64,000 bases of DNA. Origin: Streptococcus suis (lineage in GTDB: Bacteria > Bacillota > Bacilli > Lactobacillales > Streptococcaceae). Below the pieces are notes generated by a model, which was given only the letters and a program-made list of their open reading frames with translations, did not search any database and had not been told where the DNA came from. Positions 18,207 through 27,089 of this stretch are shown here, piece after piece (the first letter of the stretch is position 1; the number at the start of each line of letters is the position of its first letter). The stretch covers positions 145,022 through 209,021 of the forward strand of contig NZ_POIZ01000087.1 in assembly GCF_002960425.1 (NCBI RefSeq), given 5' to 3'. A program made the position numbers and the translations under genes.

Positions 18207-19532
18207 TTAAATATCCCGATGAAAATCGCTGTCAATCTCAAAAAATGGTTGGATATCTTGGACGTATTCCAAGACACCTTGAAACTCTCCCTGTTCATCA
18301 CGCACGGCCTTATAGACCACATAGACAAACTTGCCCATACTCTCGGACTTGAACCACATGGTCACCTGGTCTTTTTGCCCTGTTCGAAGCAGTTCAAAAA
18401 TCTTCTTGACCTTGTCTAAGATTTTGGGCGGATGGCAGAGCTCCACATGACGTCCAATCTGGCTCGGAGTCCGTTTGAAAATCATGTCTTCAACAGGGTG
18501 GCTGTCATTATAATATTGGAAAATGTCATCCTTGTTGACAAAGGTGAGTTCCAGCGGTAAATGGTTGAGAATGAGATTGGCCTGTTCGACAGACAAGTAG
18601 CCATTGCCAAAGGTCTGCGGACTGGTCCTGTCTTGAACAGATTCTGATTTCTTTTTCGGTGTGAAGGTAATGGTGAACTGGCCTTCTGGCGTATCGATAA
18701 TCTGCTGGTTTGGCCCAGCTGTCTGCGGAGCAAGACTGTCGGCCGCCTGCTCTGCTATTTCTCCAAAAGCCTCCCGATGAGGCACCCACTTGGCTGTCGG
18801 CTTAACAATAGCGTAGCCGTAGGCGTCGCTGTCCGCTGCCACTTGGAGCCAGTCGTCCTGGGTGAAAATCTCCAGCAAAATCATGAGGAGAATAGCTTCC
18901 TCCTTGAAAATCATCTCCTCGAACTCCTTGGCGAAGCTTTCAAAGTGAGCACGTGTCGCAGCTAGGTCGCCTGTGGTAAGAGCCTTGTGAGCCGTCTTGA
19001 AGAGGTCGCGAATCTCGTCGTCCACGCCCCACATGACCTTTGGCGGTGCATCGTGACCGTAGCGTTCCATAATGGGAAAGAAGACCTTTTCCTTGCGGGT
19101 ATAGTGGTTTTCAAACTGACCGAGGAGGCCAAACTGGCGTGTCAAGCCCTGCTGGAGCTGGTCTTGCAGTTCCGCATCTTCTGTCTGCTCATACTGGTCG
19201 AGGATACGGCGGATGCGTAGGAGAGCCGCCCGCAGTGCTAGGTTTTCCTGCTTGAAGACATAGACAGGGTGTCCTTCCTGGTCCATATCTGCCACTTCCA
19301 CATCTGCAATGGCTCCTTTGAAAAGGTTGGCGTGGATATTGCAGAGGCTCATGACGTCTTCAAAAGTGATGCCCGTATCGCTGGACATGAGCTCATGCTC
19401 CATTAGGGAGATTTCGAGGGCAGAAACACCCGTAAAATGCTGATTAAACTGGTCCTGAACAGACTCTGGACTGGCACCATTGTGCAGGTCCAAGAGAATA
19501 TTCTTCAAAATGTCAATCCGTTGGTCTGTCAT
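18207..19532 (-). CDS. DUF438 / hemerythrin / PAS domain protein
   Basis: 441 residues with three parts. An N-terminal DUF438 helical domain (about 1-75) precedes a hemerythrin-like HHE four-helix bundle (about 80-230, with ENHYTRKEKVFFPIMERYGH and EEMIFKEEAIL), and a C-terminal PAS domain follows (about 310-435, with RHVELCHPP). Hemerythrin domains bind di-iron and sense or store O2/NO; proteins of this layout are thought to act in redox or nitrosative stress. Its start overlaps the preceding DUF1858 gene by 4 bp, a standard pairing. Confidence 0.85.
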   Translation of the reverse strand: MTDQRIDILKNILLDLHNGASPESVQDQFNQHFTGVSALEISLMEHELMSSDTGITFEDVMSLCNIHANLFKGAIADVEVADMDQEGHPVYVFKQENLALRAALLRIRRILDQYEQTEDAELQDQLQQGLTRQFGLLGQFENHYTRKEKVFFPIMERYGHDAPPKVMWGVDDEIRDLFKTAHKALTTGDLAATRAHFESFAKEFEEMIFKEEAILLMILLEIFTQDDWLQVAADSDAYGYAIVKPTAKWVPHREAFGEIAEQAADSLAPQTAGPNQQIIDTPEGQFTITFTPKKKSESVQDRTSPQTFGNGYLSVEQANLILNHLPLELTFVNKDDIFQYYNDSHPVEDMIFKRTPSQIGRHVELCHPPKILDKVKKIFELLRTGQKDQVTMWFKSESMGKFVYVVYKAVRDEQGEFQGVLEYVQDIQPFFEIDSDFHRDI

Positions 19533-19762
19533 GCTTCTCCTCCTATTACCTCATAGCCGTTGCATTCCAAGACCTGTTGAATACGGTCTAACGGAATCTT
19601 GGTCATCTTGGAGCCTGTCTTCAGACTGGTCACCTTGCCAACTGTGTTGAGCATGGCTGGATTTGCCAAAGGCTTGAAACCAAGCTCTACCAGAATCTCC
19701 TTGACTTCTGGGTGCTGGTTGATAATCTCTGCAACAGGCAGATTTAGGTCGATTGTGTTCAT
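19529..19762 (-). CDS. DUF1858 domain protein
   Basis: 77 residues; a single DUF1858 domain (IDLNLPVAEIINQHPEVKEILVELGFKPL). DUF1858 is usually found next to or fused with DUF438 and hemerythrin proteins, and the pair is probably one functional unit. It overlaps the next gene by 4 bp and begins 1 bp after the stop of the DUF2130 gene. Molecular function unknown. Confidence 0.85.
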   Translation of the reverse strand: MNTIDLNLPVAEIINQHPEVKEILVELGFKPLANPAMLNTVGKVTSLKTGSKMTKIPLDRIQQVLECNGYEVIGGEA

Positions 19763-19763
19763 C

Positions 19764-21104
19764 CTATTCCTCCTTCAACGCCTCAAACTTTGCTTTCATG
19801 GTTGGGTTATTACGGGTTAGTTTTTTGACAGAAACGTCTTCCAGCTTATTATTTGCCAATCTGAGCTGGTTTTCGCTGGTTGTTAGGGCTGCCTTGACAG
19901 CTTCCATCCGCTTAATGGCCTTGTCGATTTCATCAATTGCTTTCTGGAAATTATTGCTGGCTGACTGGTAGTTCTTGGCAAATGCTGTCTTGAAAGTAGC
20001 CAAATCTTCTTCAAAATGGGTAATATCGATATGCTGTTCTCTGACCAAGGCCAGCTCCTGCTTGTACTTCAAGCTGTTCAGCGCAGCATTTCGCAAGAGC
20101 CCAATCAACTGAATAAAGAACTGGGGACGGACCACGTACATCTTCTCGTACTTGTGGCTAACGTCCACGATGCCCGTGTTGTAATAGTCATTGTCCGCTT
20201 CTAACATGGTCACCAAGACCGCATACTCGCAGTCCTTCTCCCGACGGTCCTTGTCCAGCTCCTTGAAAAAGTCCTCGTTCTTGTGCTTCTTGACCGTGTC
20301 GTCCGCCTCGTTTTTCATCTCAAACATAATGGAGAGGATTTCCACGCCGTTCTCATCCAACTCCCGATAGATATAGTCTCCCTTGGAGCCCCGTGCCGAT
20401 ACCTGATTATCCTTCTCAAAGTAGGCATTTGGAAAGGCCAACTGCCGCACCTTGTTGAACTCCGCCTCGGCATACAGCTCCAAACTCTCGCCGATCGCCT
20501 TGGTGGACTGCTGGGCCTTGAAGTTCTTGTAAAACTCCACCTGCTCATCCGCCGCCTTGAGCCGCACCTCATACTCCTGACGAGTGGTCGCCAAAGCCAA
20601 CTCCTGCTTCTGTTCCTGCATAGCCAAAGCATTTTGAGCCGCATCCCGTTCCTTCTCCACCTGAGCCACCGCTTGTTGCAATTCCAAATCCTTAGCTAGC
20701 CCGATTTGTCCCAACTGAGCCTTAAGCTCTTGGATTTCTTGGTCTTTTTTGGAAAGTGCAGAGCTGATTTCCAGCTCCGTCTGACTAGCCAGCTTATCCA
20801 ACTTTGCTGTCAGTTCAAGAATTTCTTGGTCCTTTTGGGAAATGGCAGAGCTGATTTCCAGCTCCGTTTGACTAGCCATCTTGTCCAAGCGTGCAGTCAA
20901 TTCTAGGATTTCCTTGTCCTTATCGCCCAGTTTAGCTTGCAAGTCATTTTCAGCCTTTTGAGACAATAATTCCCGTTCCCGCTCCAATCGGTCATGGATT
21001 TCCTTGTCAAACTCTGTACCACGTACCTGGGCTAAGAGCTGACTGTATTCTGTTTCATTAACCGTAAAAACGGTAGCGCAATGAGGGCATGTAATTTGTT
21101 GCAT
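19764..21104 (-). CDS. DUF2130 coiled-coil protein
   Basis: 446 residues from the ATG at 21104, preceded by AAGGA; two upstream ATGs in the same frame lie too close to that Shine-Dalgarno. The N-terminus has a CPHC half zinc-knuckle and is followed by a long coiled coil (about 45-190). Within it a 29-residue unit (ELTAxLDKxASQTELEISSAxSxKDQEI) occurs twice in tandem. The C-terminal half is the DUF2130 domain, with NEADDTVKKHKNEDFFKELDKDRREKDCEYAVL. Distant similarity of DUF2130 to nuclease folds has been suggested; no function is established. Confidence 0.8.
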   Translation of the reverse strand: MQQITCPHCATVFTVNETEYSQLLAQVRGTEFDKEIHDRLERERELLSQKAENDLQAKLGDKDKEILELTARLDKMASQTELEISSAISQKDQEILELTAKLDKLASQTELEISSALSKKDQEIQELKAQLGQIGLAKDLELQQAVAQVEKERDAAQNALAMQEQKQELALATTRQEYEVRLKAADEQVEFYKNFKAQQSTKAIGESLELYAEAEFNKVRQLAFPNAYFEKDNQVSARGSKGDYIYRELDENGVEILSIMFEMKNEADDTVKKHKNEDFFKELDKDRREKDCEYAVLVTMLEADNDYYNTGIVDVSHKYEKMYVVRPQFFIQLIGLLRNAALNSLKYKQELALVREQHIDITHFEEDLATFKTAFAKNYQSASNNFQKAIDEIDKAIKRMEAVKAALTTSENQLRLANNKLEDVSVKKLTRNNPTMKAKFEALKEE

Positions 21105-21161
21105 GGTCATTCCTTTCATTCATCCTTCTTCAATCAAATTTACTAAAGTCGGTGACAGTTC

Positions 21162-21419
21162 CTACTTCTTCCTGACAATATAGCGAATCAGTTTATAAAA
21201 AATATATAAAAAACTTAAAATACATAGAAAATAGAAAAAACGGAAAAAATTTCTTGGTTCGAGCCAAAACAGTCGATACAGGACACAAAAGGTCACGACA
21301 ATCGGCCAACGCCAACCCCAAGTCATTTTTCTTTTTATGAACCACTCTAGCCAATCCTCACCTGAATTGTAACGTGTTTCATAATATTCTTCTCTTATTT
21401 GAGCCCACCATCTCTTCAT
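21162..21419 (-). CDS. Small membrane protein, unknown function
   Basis: 85 residues from the ATG at 21419, which has a clear GAGGTGA Shine-Dalgarno; the longer frame to 21533 only overlaps the upstream gene. The N-terminal half is charged and Trp-rich (MKRWWAQIREEYYETRYN), and the C-terminal half has two adjacent hydrophobic helices and a basic tail (IRYIVRKK). I recognise no family. It sits 17 bp downstream of the SRPBCC gene, so probably in the same transcript. Confidence 0.65.
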   Translation of the reverse strand: MKRWWAQIREEYYETRYNSGEDWLEWFIKRKMTWGWRWPIVVTFCVLYRLFWLEPRNFFRFFYFLCILSFLYIFYKLIRYIVRKK

Positions 21420-21436
21420 TTGGTTCACCTCATTTT

Positions 21437-21904
21437 CTACAACTTCAATTCCTTTTCTAAAAAAGCCGACCATTTTTCCTGCAATGGTTGACGTGCAGGC
21501 AGGTCCTGACCTTCTAAGAGTTTTTTGATGCATTCATTCTGCACCAGCCAACCTGTCATATCTTTTTTAGCATCCGCAAATTCATTGCCAAAATCAACTG
21601 GGATTTCTTCCTCAAAGACAATCAGCGTCTCTTGCTCCTGCTGGCTCAAGCTGAAGGAAAGCCTAGCTGTATCCCAGGTGTAAGCAATCTTTTCACCTGG
21701 TTGATAGGTCAACAAGTCCATGGTTTCATGGAAGTCTTCCATTTTAAATACCAACTTGTCACCTTCAACCCTCAACTGAGGAAACCAGCGGGCAAATCCA
21801 CTATCCGTTGCCAACAAATCCCATGCCTCCACCAAACTAACTGGCACGGTATAGCAAATGCTTAACAGGTATTTCTCAACTTCTTTTTTGACAGCAGTCT
21901 TCAT
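21437..21904 (-). CDS. SRPBCC (AHSA1-like) domain protein
   Basis: 155 residues with the START/SRPBCC ligand-cavity pattern: AWDLLATDSGFARWFPQLRVEG, then DLLTYQPGEKIAYTWD and a C-terminal MTGWLVQNECIKKLLEG helix. Such proteins bind hydrophobic ligands or act as stress co-chaperones (AHSA1); the role here is unknown. It has an AGGAGT Shine-Dalgarno and a TGG-TATAAT extended -10 about 22 bp upstream. Confidence 0.8.
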   Translation of the reverse strand: MKTAVKKEVEKYLLSICYTVPVSLVEAWDLLATDSGFARWFPQLRVEGDKLVFKMEDFHETMDLLTYQPGEKIAYTWDTARLSFSLSQQEQETLIVFEEEIPVDFGNEFADAKKDMTGWLVQNECIKKLLEGQDLPARQPLQEKWSAFLEKELKL

Positions 21905-21935
21905 ATGACACTCCTATTCTATCCTTTTATTATAC

Positions 21936-21962
21936 CAAAAAACACCGGTCCATAACCGATGT
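21936..21962 (-). terminator. Terminator of the GNAT gene
   Basis: Minus-strand hairpin ACATCGG-TTATGGA-CCGGTGT followed by TTTTT, directly after the GNAT gene. Confidence 0.8.
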
Positions 21963-21973
21963 TCTCTATGTGT

Positions 21974-22429
21974 TTATAACTTTTTAACCATGACCAAGCA
22001 GGGATTCCATTCATCCCAGAGGCTTGGAAATACCTCTAACTTGACAAAACCGCAGGATTTATAAAAAGCAATGGTCTGGTCATATTCCTTATAATGCCCT
22101 TCATCCACTGTCTTGACTTGCAAATAGGCATAGTCCTTCCGAGCCTCTTCCTCCAAAGCCTGCATGAGCAAACGACCAATTCCCTGGCGATGATAGGCTT
22201 TCTTGATGCCCATACAATGAACATCTCCGCAAGCCTCTGAAGAATTAGTCAGGGTCACAAAACCAACAGCTTCATCAGCAACATAGGCAGCCCACAGTGG
22301 CAAGGCAGAGCCGTCTTTGATGTACTCTTTGGTACTCTCAGGTAAGCCAAACCATTCTGGCAAGTCCGCCAGCACTTATTCGATAATCCTTGCCTTGTCA
22401 ACAGCAGTCGATACAGTTACAATCTTCAT
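21974..22429 (-). pseudogene. GNAT acetyltransferase with an early in-frame stop
   Basis: From an ATG at 22429 (Shine-Dalgarno AGGAG) the frame reads MKIVTVSTAVDKARIIE and then hits TAA at 22378..22376. It continues in the same frame as a complete GNAT domain (VLADLPEWFGLPESTKEYI, HCMGIKKAYHRQGIGRLLMQALE with the acetyl-CoA loop RQGIGR, and FYKSCGF). The residues before the stop belong to the beta-1 strand of the same protein, so this is a nonsense mutation, most simply AAA or GAA to TAA. A GTG directly after the stop could give a 133-residue reinitiation product lacking the first strand. Acceptor substrate unknown. Confidence 0.8.
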
Positions 22430-22448
22430 TTCTACTCCTTTTGGGAGA

Positions 22449-22514
22449 TTAGTTTCTGATAACCTCCCCTTGATTTATTTTTTCTACAGCCATTCTATTA
22501 TTTGATACTTTCAT
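22449..22514 (-). CDS. 21-codon small ORF with strong ribosome binding site
   Basis: ATG at 22514 preceded by AAAGGAGGCGATTAAG, a near-perfect Shine-Dalgarno. It encodes a 21-residue basic peptide starting MKVSNNRMAVEKINQ and ends 20 bp before the GNAT start. It follows a consensus promoter. It could be a leader peptide or the remaining start of a lost gene; no family recognised. Confidence 0.4.
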   Translation of the reverse strand: MKVSNNRMAVEKINQGEVIRN

Positions 22515-22542
22515 CTTAATCGCCTCCTTTCCTTTTAATTTT

Positions 22543-22571
22543 ATTATATAGGATTGAGCTTAGTATTTCAA
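22543..22571 (-). promoter_or_regulatory. Promoter of the small ORF and GNAT gene
   Basis: TTGAAA (22571..22566), 17-bp spacer, TATAAT (22548..22543), about 29 bp before the small ORF. Confidence 0.75.
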
Positions 22572-22624
22572 GCACTCCTCTCCCATTTTATGCTATACTA
22601 GTCTTATGAAAAAAGGAGGTAACT

Positions 22625-23440
22625 ATGATTAAACTAATCGCTCTTGACATGGACGGAACCCTCTTAAACGAGAATAAAGAGTTGATGCAGCCACAAATTG
22701 ATGCTATTCATCAGGCTGTTGAAGCTGGGGTGACAGTCGTTCTCTGCACAGGACGGCCCTTGGTTGGCGTTAAGCCTTTCGTAGAGCAACTTGGCTTTGA
22801 CACCGAAGAGGAATATATCATTGTCAATAACGGTTGCTCAACCCATTCCACAAAGGATTGGAGCCTGATTGACTGGGAAGAACTATCTATCTCTGATATT
22901 GATTATCTTTCCACTTTTATTGAAAATGATGATGTGCAAATCTCTCTCTTTGACGAGGAAGATTACTTCGTTCTGGCAGAAAAAGCCAATGCACGTGTCA
23001 ACCTAGATGCTGGTTTGGTAGGAATGATACCCCAGCCCATCGATTTGTCAGAAGCTAGATCTGGCAAACACCGTTTCTTTGAAGCCATGTTCGTCGGTGA
23101 AAAAGAGCATATTGATGCCTTTGAAAAGCAACACAATCCTATACTCAGCCAAGGCTATTCCACTGTTCGTTCACAGGACTATCTGTTAGAAATTTTACCA
23201 AACGGTGCAAGCAAGGCCACTGGTTTGAAAAAATTGGCAGACCGCCTCGGTATTCTTCCTGAAGAAATCATGGCTATGGGAGATGCCAACAACGACCTGG
23301 AAATGATTGCATTTGCTGGACTTGGTATTGCCATGGGCAACGCCAACGAACAAGTCAAAGCTATCGCCCAGGACATCACGGATACCAATGAAAACAACGG
23401 CGTTGCCAAGGCCATTGAAAAACATATTTTGAACAAGTAA
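22625..23440 (+). CDS. Cof-type HAD-family phosphatase
   Basis: 271 residues with all HAD motifs: DMDGTLL at the N-terminus (nucleophile Asp), TGRPL, a lysine in NGASKATGLKKL and the acidic GDANNDLEMIAFAGLGIAMGNA. The Cof/YidA C2-type cap lies in the middle. These enzymes dephosphorylate sugar phosphates, flavin mononucleotide or pyridoxal phosphate; this one most resembles YidA-like members. AAAGGAGG Shine-Dalgarno; pepT follows 9 bp later, so the two are an operon. Confidence 0.9.
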   Translation: MIKLIALDMDGTLLNENKELMQPQIDAIHQAVEAGVTVVLCTGRPLVGVKPFVEQLGFDTEEEYIIVNNGCSTHSTKDWSLIDWEELSISDIDYLSTFIENDDVQISLFDEEDYFVLAEKANARVNLDAGLVGMIPQPIDLSEARSGKHRFFEAMFVGEKEHIDAFEKQHNPILSQGYSTVRSQDYLLEILPNGASKATGLKKLADRLGILPEEIMAMGDANNDLEMIAFAGLGIAMGNANEQVKAIAQDITDTNENNGVAKAIEKHILNK

Positions 23441-23449
23441 GGAGATACT

Positions 23450-24670
23450 ATGAAATACCCAACACTCTTAGACCGCTTTTTGGTCTACGTCAAAGAAAAC
23501 ACCCGCTCTGATGAAAACTCTACGACTACTCCATCTACCCAGAACCAAGTTGAGTTCGCACAAAATATCCTTCTTCCTGAAATGAAACGTATCGGCTTGC
23601 AGAATGTCCACTACCTGCCAAATGGCTTTGCGGTGGGAACACTACCTGCTAACGACCCAAGTTTGACCCGTAAGATTGGTTTCATCGCCCACATGGATAC
23701 GGCTGATTTCAACGCAGAAGGCGTCAACCCACAAATCATCGAAAACTACGACGGCAATCCCATTGCCTTGGGAACTTCTGGCTATGAATTGCATCCGAAA
23801 GACTTCCCACAACTCGCCAACTACCAGGGGCAAACCCTGATTACCACAGACGGTACGACCTTGCTAGGCTCTGATGATAAGTCAGGAATTGCAGAAATCA
23901 TGACGGCCATTGAATTCCTAGTCCAAAATCCTGACATCAAGCACTGCGAAATCCGTGTCGGCTTTGGTCCTGACGAAGAAATCGGTGTCGGTGCAGACAA
24001 GTTTGATGTGGAAGACTTTGATGTGGACTTTGCCTACACCATGGACGGTGGACCGCTAGGCGAGCTCCAGTACGAGACATTCTCGGCTGCCGCTGCAAAG
24101 ATTGACTTCCTTGGACGCAATGTCCACCCAGGCTCTGCCAAGGACCAGATGATTAATGCCTTCCAATTGGCTATTGATTTCCACAATGCCCTTCCTGAAG
24201 CAGACCGTCCTGAAAAAACCGAAGGTTACGAAGGTTTCTTCCACTTGATGAACATGGAAGGCAGCGTCGATACTGCTTCTACCACCTACATCATCCGTGA
24301 CTTTGAAGAAGAGGATTTCCAAGCCCGCAAGCAACTCATGCTGGACATTGCTGACAAGATGAATGCCAAGTTTGACACCCCACGTGTCATTGTCAACCTG
24401 CATGATCAGTACTACAATATGAAGAAAATCATCGAAAAAGACATGACCCCAATCAACATTGCTAAGGAGGTCATGGAAAATCTGGGCATTAAGCCACTGA
24501 TTGAGCCTGTTCGCGGAGGGACAGATGGCTCTAAGATTTCCTTCATGGGCATCCCAACGCCAAATATCTTCGCAGGTGGTGAAAACATGCACGGCCGCTT
24601 CGAGTTCGTCAGCCTCGAAACCATGGAACAAGCTGTTGACGTCATCCTTGGAATTGTCGCGTACAAGTAA
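23450..24670 (+). CDS. pepT: Peptidase T (tripeptidase)
   Basis: 406 residues, typical length. M20-family di-zinc motifs are present: [10 protein letters not shown] (metal ligand His and catalytic Asp), [11 protein letters not shown], the acidic pair in [11 protein letters not shown], and the C-terminal [22 protein letters not shown]. It removes the N-terminal residue from tripeptides in the cytoplasm, supporting peptide nutrition. It follows the HAD gene closely and is ended by a strong terminator. Confidence 0.96.
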   Translation: MKYPTLLDRFLVYVKENTRSDENSTTTPSTQNQVEFAQNILLPEMKRIGLQNVHYLPNGFAVGTLPANDPSLTRKIGFIAHMDTADFNAEGVNPQIIENYDGNPIALGTSGYELHPKDFPQLANYQGQTLITTDGTTLLGSDDKSGIAEIMTAIEFLVQNPDIKHCEIRVGFGPDEEIGVGADKFDVEDFDVDFAYTMDGGPLGELQYETFSAAAAKIDFLGRNVHPGSAKDQMINAFQLAIDFHNALPEADRPEKTEGYEGFFHLMNMEGSVDTASTTYIIRDFEEEDFQARKQLMLDIADKMNAKFDTPRVIVNLHDQYYNMKKIIEKDMTPINIAKEVMENLGIKPLIEPVRGGTDGSKISFMGIPTPNIFAGGENMHGRFEFVSLETMEQAVDVILGIVAYK

Positions 24671-24678
24671 TCAATTTT

Positions 24679-24708
24679 TCAGACTTTCTTAAGAAGGTCT
24701 GATTTTTT
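24679..24708 (+). terminator. Terminator of pepT
   Basis: TCAGACTTTCTT/AAGAAGGTCTGA hairpin with one G-T wobble, followed by TTTTTT. Confidence 0.85.
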
Positions 24709-24799
24709 CTGGAAATCTTCCAAAATTTTTGAAAAACACTTGTATCATTGAACTAATACTGTTATAATAGAACCATCAAAAAAGAAATGGAGTTTTATT

Positions 24800-25198
24800 A
24801 TGATAGAAGAAACAGTTGCACAAGATTTATTGGTTGGTATCTGGGGGAGTGTTGTGGTTTTCTCACTCATTTGGAATATCCTCCTTGCCATTTCCAATTA
24901 TATCCTCTTTAGAAAAGCTGGTTACGCTGGTTGGAAATCCCTCATCCCCTTCTACAACCTCTATGTTCAACAATGCATCACATTTGGAGAGGATAAGGGC
25001 TGGTTTATCTTCTTCTTGCTCATTCCACTTGCAGGACCACTCTATGGCATCTATCTAACCTATTGTTACGGTAAAGCCTTTGGTTTGTCAGATATTCAGG
25101 CCATCTTCTACGTATTGTTTACACCGCTACTCAACCTCTACATCGCCTTCAATGACGGAAGCCGTTACCAAGGTCCACAGAAATTCTTTATCGACTAA
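24800..25198 (+). CDS. DUF5684-type small membrane protein
   Basis: 132 residues, three to four hydrophobic helices, with the diagnostic AGYAGWKSLIPFYNLYVQ loop (around residue 40) and LAGPLYGIYLTYCYGKAFG. The family (DUF5684) is found alone or next to signal peptidase genes and has no assigned function. Single-gene unit with its own Shine-Dalgarno and terminator. Confidence 0.75.
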   Translation: MIEETVAQDLLVGIWGSVVVFSLIWNILLAISNYILFRKAGYAGWKSLIPFYNLYVQQCITFGEDKGWFIFFLLIPLAGPLYGIYLTYCYGKAFGLSDIQAIFYVLFTPLLNLYIAFNDGSRYQGPQKFFID

Positions 25199-25200
25199 TA

Positions 25201-25246
25201 AAAAGCACACAACTCAACTTGATAGTAAGAGTTGTGTGCTTTTTAT
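25201..25246 (+). terminator. Terminator of the DUF5684 gene
   Basis: AAAAGCACACAACTC...GAGTTGTGTGCTTTTT, a 15-bp perfect stem with T tails on both strands. Confidence 0.9.
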
Positions 25247-25325
25247 CATGTCATTGATTAATGATAAATATTTTTATAGCTTTCAGCCCTAATTAGTTTA
25301 CTGAAAAAATCATCTAAGGTTTAAC

Positions 25326-27089
25326 TCAATCAATTTTATCACTTCCACATATTTCGGTATTGATGAACTGAGTTTCAACCAATTCTTTATAGAGTTTATT
25401 CCTTGATAGTAATTCTTGGTGAGTACCGAAGTCATGTACTTCGCCTTCTCTTATTAAATAAATTGAATCAGCATTTTGAATAGTAGATAATCTATGAGCA
25501 ATTATTAAGACAGTCTTCTTGCTAGATAAATCTTTAATTAATTGTTGAATTTTCGACTCGTTTATACTATCTAAATTTGATGTAGTCTCATCCAATAATA
25601 TTATGTCATTTGGAGAAATTAAGGCCCTAGCTAATGATAGCCTTTGTTTTTCACCACCACTCAAAGTGATTCCAGACTCCCCTATTACTCTATCTAGTAT
25701 TTCTTCAGTAGGAATATCCTGAAAAAGATTAACCAAATTAAGTGCGTTCAAGCAGTCAAATCTTGAAGCATTTTGATTAGCAATTTGTAGATTCTCTAGT
25801 ACTGTGCCAGAAAAGATTGAAGCATTTTGTTCCACAAAGGTTATCTTTGAACGAAGAACTTTAATTGGCAAATCATAAATATTATTTCCATACAATTCTA
25901 TTAACCCATTATCTGAATCATAAAATCTTTCAATAAGTTCAAATATAGTTGTTTTTCCTGAGCCAGACGGTCCAACCAATGCTGTCACTCCCGGACCATT
26001 AACTGAAATATCAATCTTGTTTAGAATGTTTTTATCAGAATTGTCGTTATATTTAAAGGTTAAATTTTTAATTTGCAAAGCCTGATTCCCTTTTTTATCA
26101 AGAACATCTAAAGAATTTACATCTTCTTCTACCGGAAGTTCCAATGCAAGTTTAATTCTCGAATAAGCTCCCAACCCCTCATTTATTGATGATAATACTC
26201 CTCCTAGCATTGCAGCTGGAGTCAGTACTAGCATCACATACATTATAAAGGCGCTTAGATTTCCAATAGATATAATCCCTGTAGCAACTCTAATTGAACC
26301 AATTCCAATAATCGTTATAAGCATTATTTGTAGTGCTATATTGGAAAAACCACTTATAATTGATTTAAAAATAGCTACTTTTTTACCAATTTTTGTCGCA
26401 TTAGTTACAACACAACTCATTCTTTCAATAAAAATATCTTCTGATAAAAATGCTCGAATAGTCCTAATCCCCCGCAAAGTTCGTTCCAACTCAGAGGATA
26501 ACTCCCCAACTACTTCTTGTAAATCCTTCGCAATCGGTCTAGTTTTTTTCCCAAGCAACAAGCCACACATTAAAAGAGAGAGAACGGCTAACAAAGATAC
26601 ACCAAATAATTGAACATCAAGATAAAACATCATAATTAATGCAAATATCATTGTAAATGTTTGCGATACCAATTCTACTATTCCTTGACTCAAAATCCCC
26701 CTTAGCTGGGCTGTATCTGCACTCAAGATTGATGCTAAATCCCCAATCTTTTTAGTATCAAATACCTCAATCTTATATTTTATTGCTCGATTCACAATTT
26801 GAATTCGTAAACTACTCACTAAATTTTCACTAATACTCTCCAATATATACTGCTTAATTGAGTTAAGGATTGCAGATAACAATACTATTAGGGAGAAAAA
26901 TACTACAGTTTGCCCCAAAATATTATCGTTAATATTGTCAATAATTTTTGAAAGAAGTATTGGTTGAAAAATTGATAATGTCGACGAAATAAATGCAATA
27001 ATCAAAGCAATACTTATAGCTATTTTATACGGTTTTAGTAATGTTAACAATTCCCTGAAAGTGACTTCTGAATGTTTTTGACTATTCAT
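25326..27089 (-). CDS. ABC exporter, fused membrane and ATPase domains (lasso 'D'-like)
   Basis: 587 residues: six membrane helices (about 20-310) followed by an ATPase domain with GPSGSGKTT, LSGGEKQRLSLARA, LLDETTSNLD and H-loop AHRLST. There is no N-terminal C39 peptidase domain, so it does not process a leader itself. That fits exporters of lasso peptides (McjD type), where the B2 protease does the cutting. It is the last gene of a five-gene operon with a B2-like protease and an ABC-2 transporter, overlapping the permease gene by 8 bp. It is more AT-rich than the flanking chromosome, suggesting acquisition. It could also export another peptide or drug. Confidence 0.8.
   Translation of the reverse strand: MNSQKHSEVTFRELLTLLKPYKIAISIALIIAFISSTLSIFQPILLSKIIDNINDNILGQTVVFFSLIVLLSAILNSIKQYILESISENLVSSLRIQIVNRAIKYKIEVFDTKKIGDLASILSADTAQLRGILSQGIVELVSQTFTMIFALIMMFYLDVQLFGVSLLAVLSLLMCGLLLGKKTRPIAKDLQEVVGELSSELERTLRGIRTIRAFLSEDIFIERMSCVVTNATKIGKKVAIFKSIISGFSNIALQIMLITIIGIGSIRVATGIISIGNLSAFIMYVMLVLTPAAMLGGVLSSINEGLGAYSRIKLALELPVEEDVNSLDVLDKKGNQALQIKNLTFKYNDNSDKNILNKIDISVNGPGVTALVGPSGSGKTTIFELIERFYDSDNGLIELYGNNIYDLPIKVLRSKITFVEQNASIFSGTVLENLQIANQNASRFDCLNALNLVNLFQDIPTEEILDRVIGESGITLSGGEKQRLSLARALISPNDIILLDETTSNLDSINESKIQQLIKDLSSKKTVLIIAHRLSTIQNADSIYLIREGEVHDFGTHQELLSRNKLYKELVETQFINTEICGSDKID

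Noticed and set aside
21420..21533. Longer start for the small membrane protein at 21162
   Set aside because: The extension only overlaps the SRPBCC gene in another frame; the ATG at 21419 has a clear GAGGTGA site.
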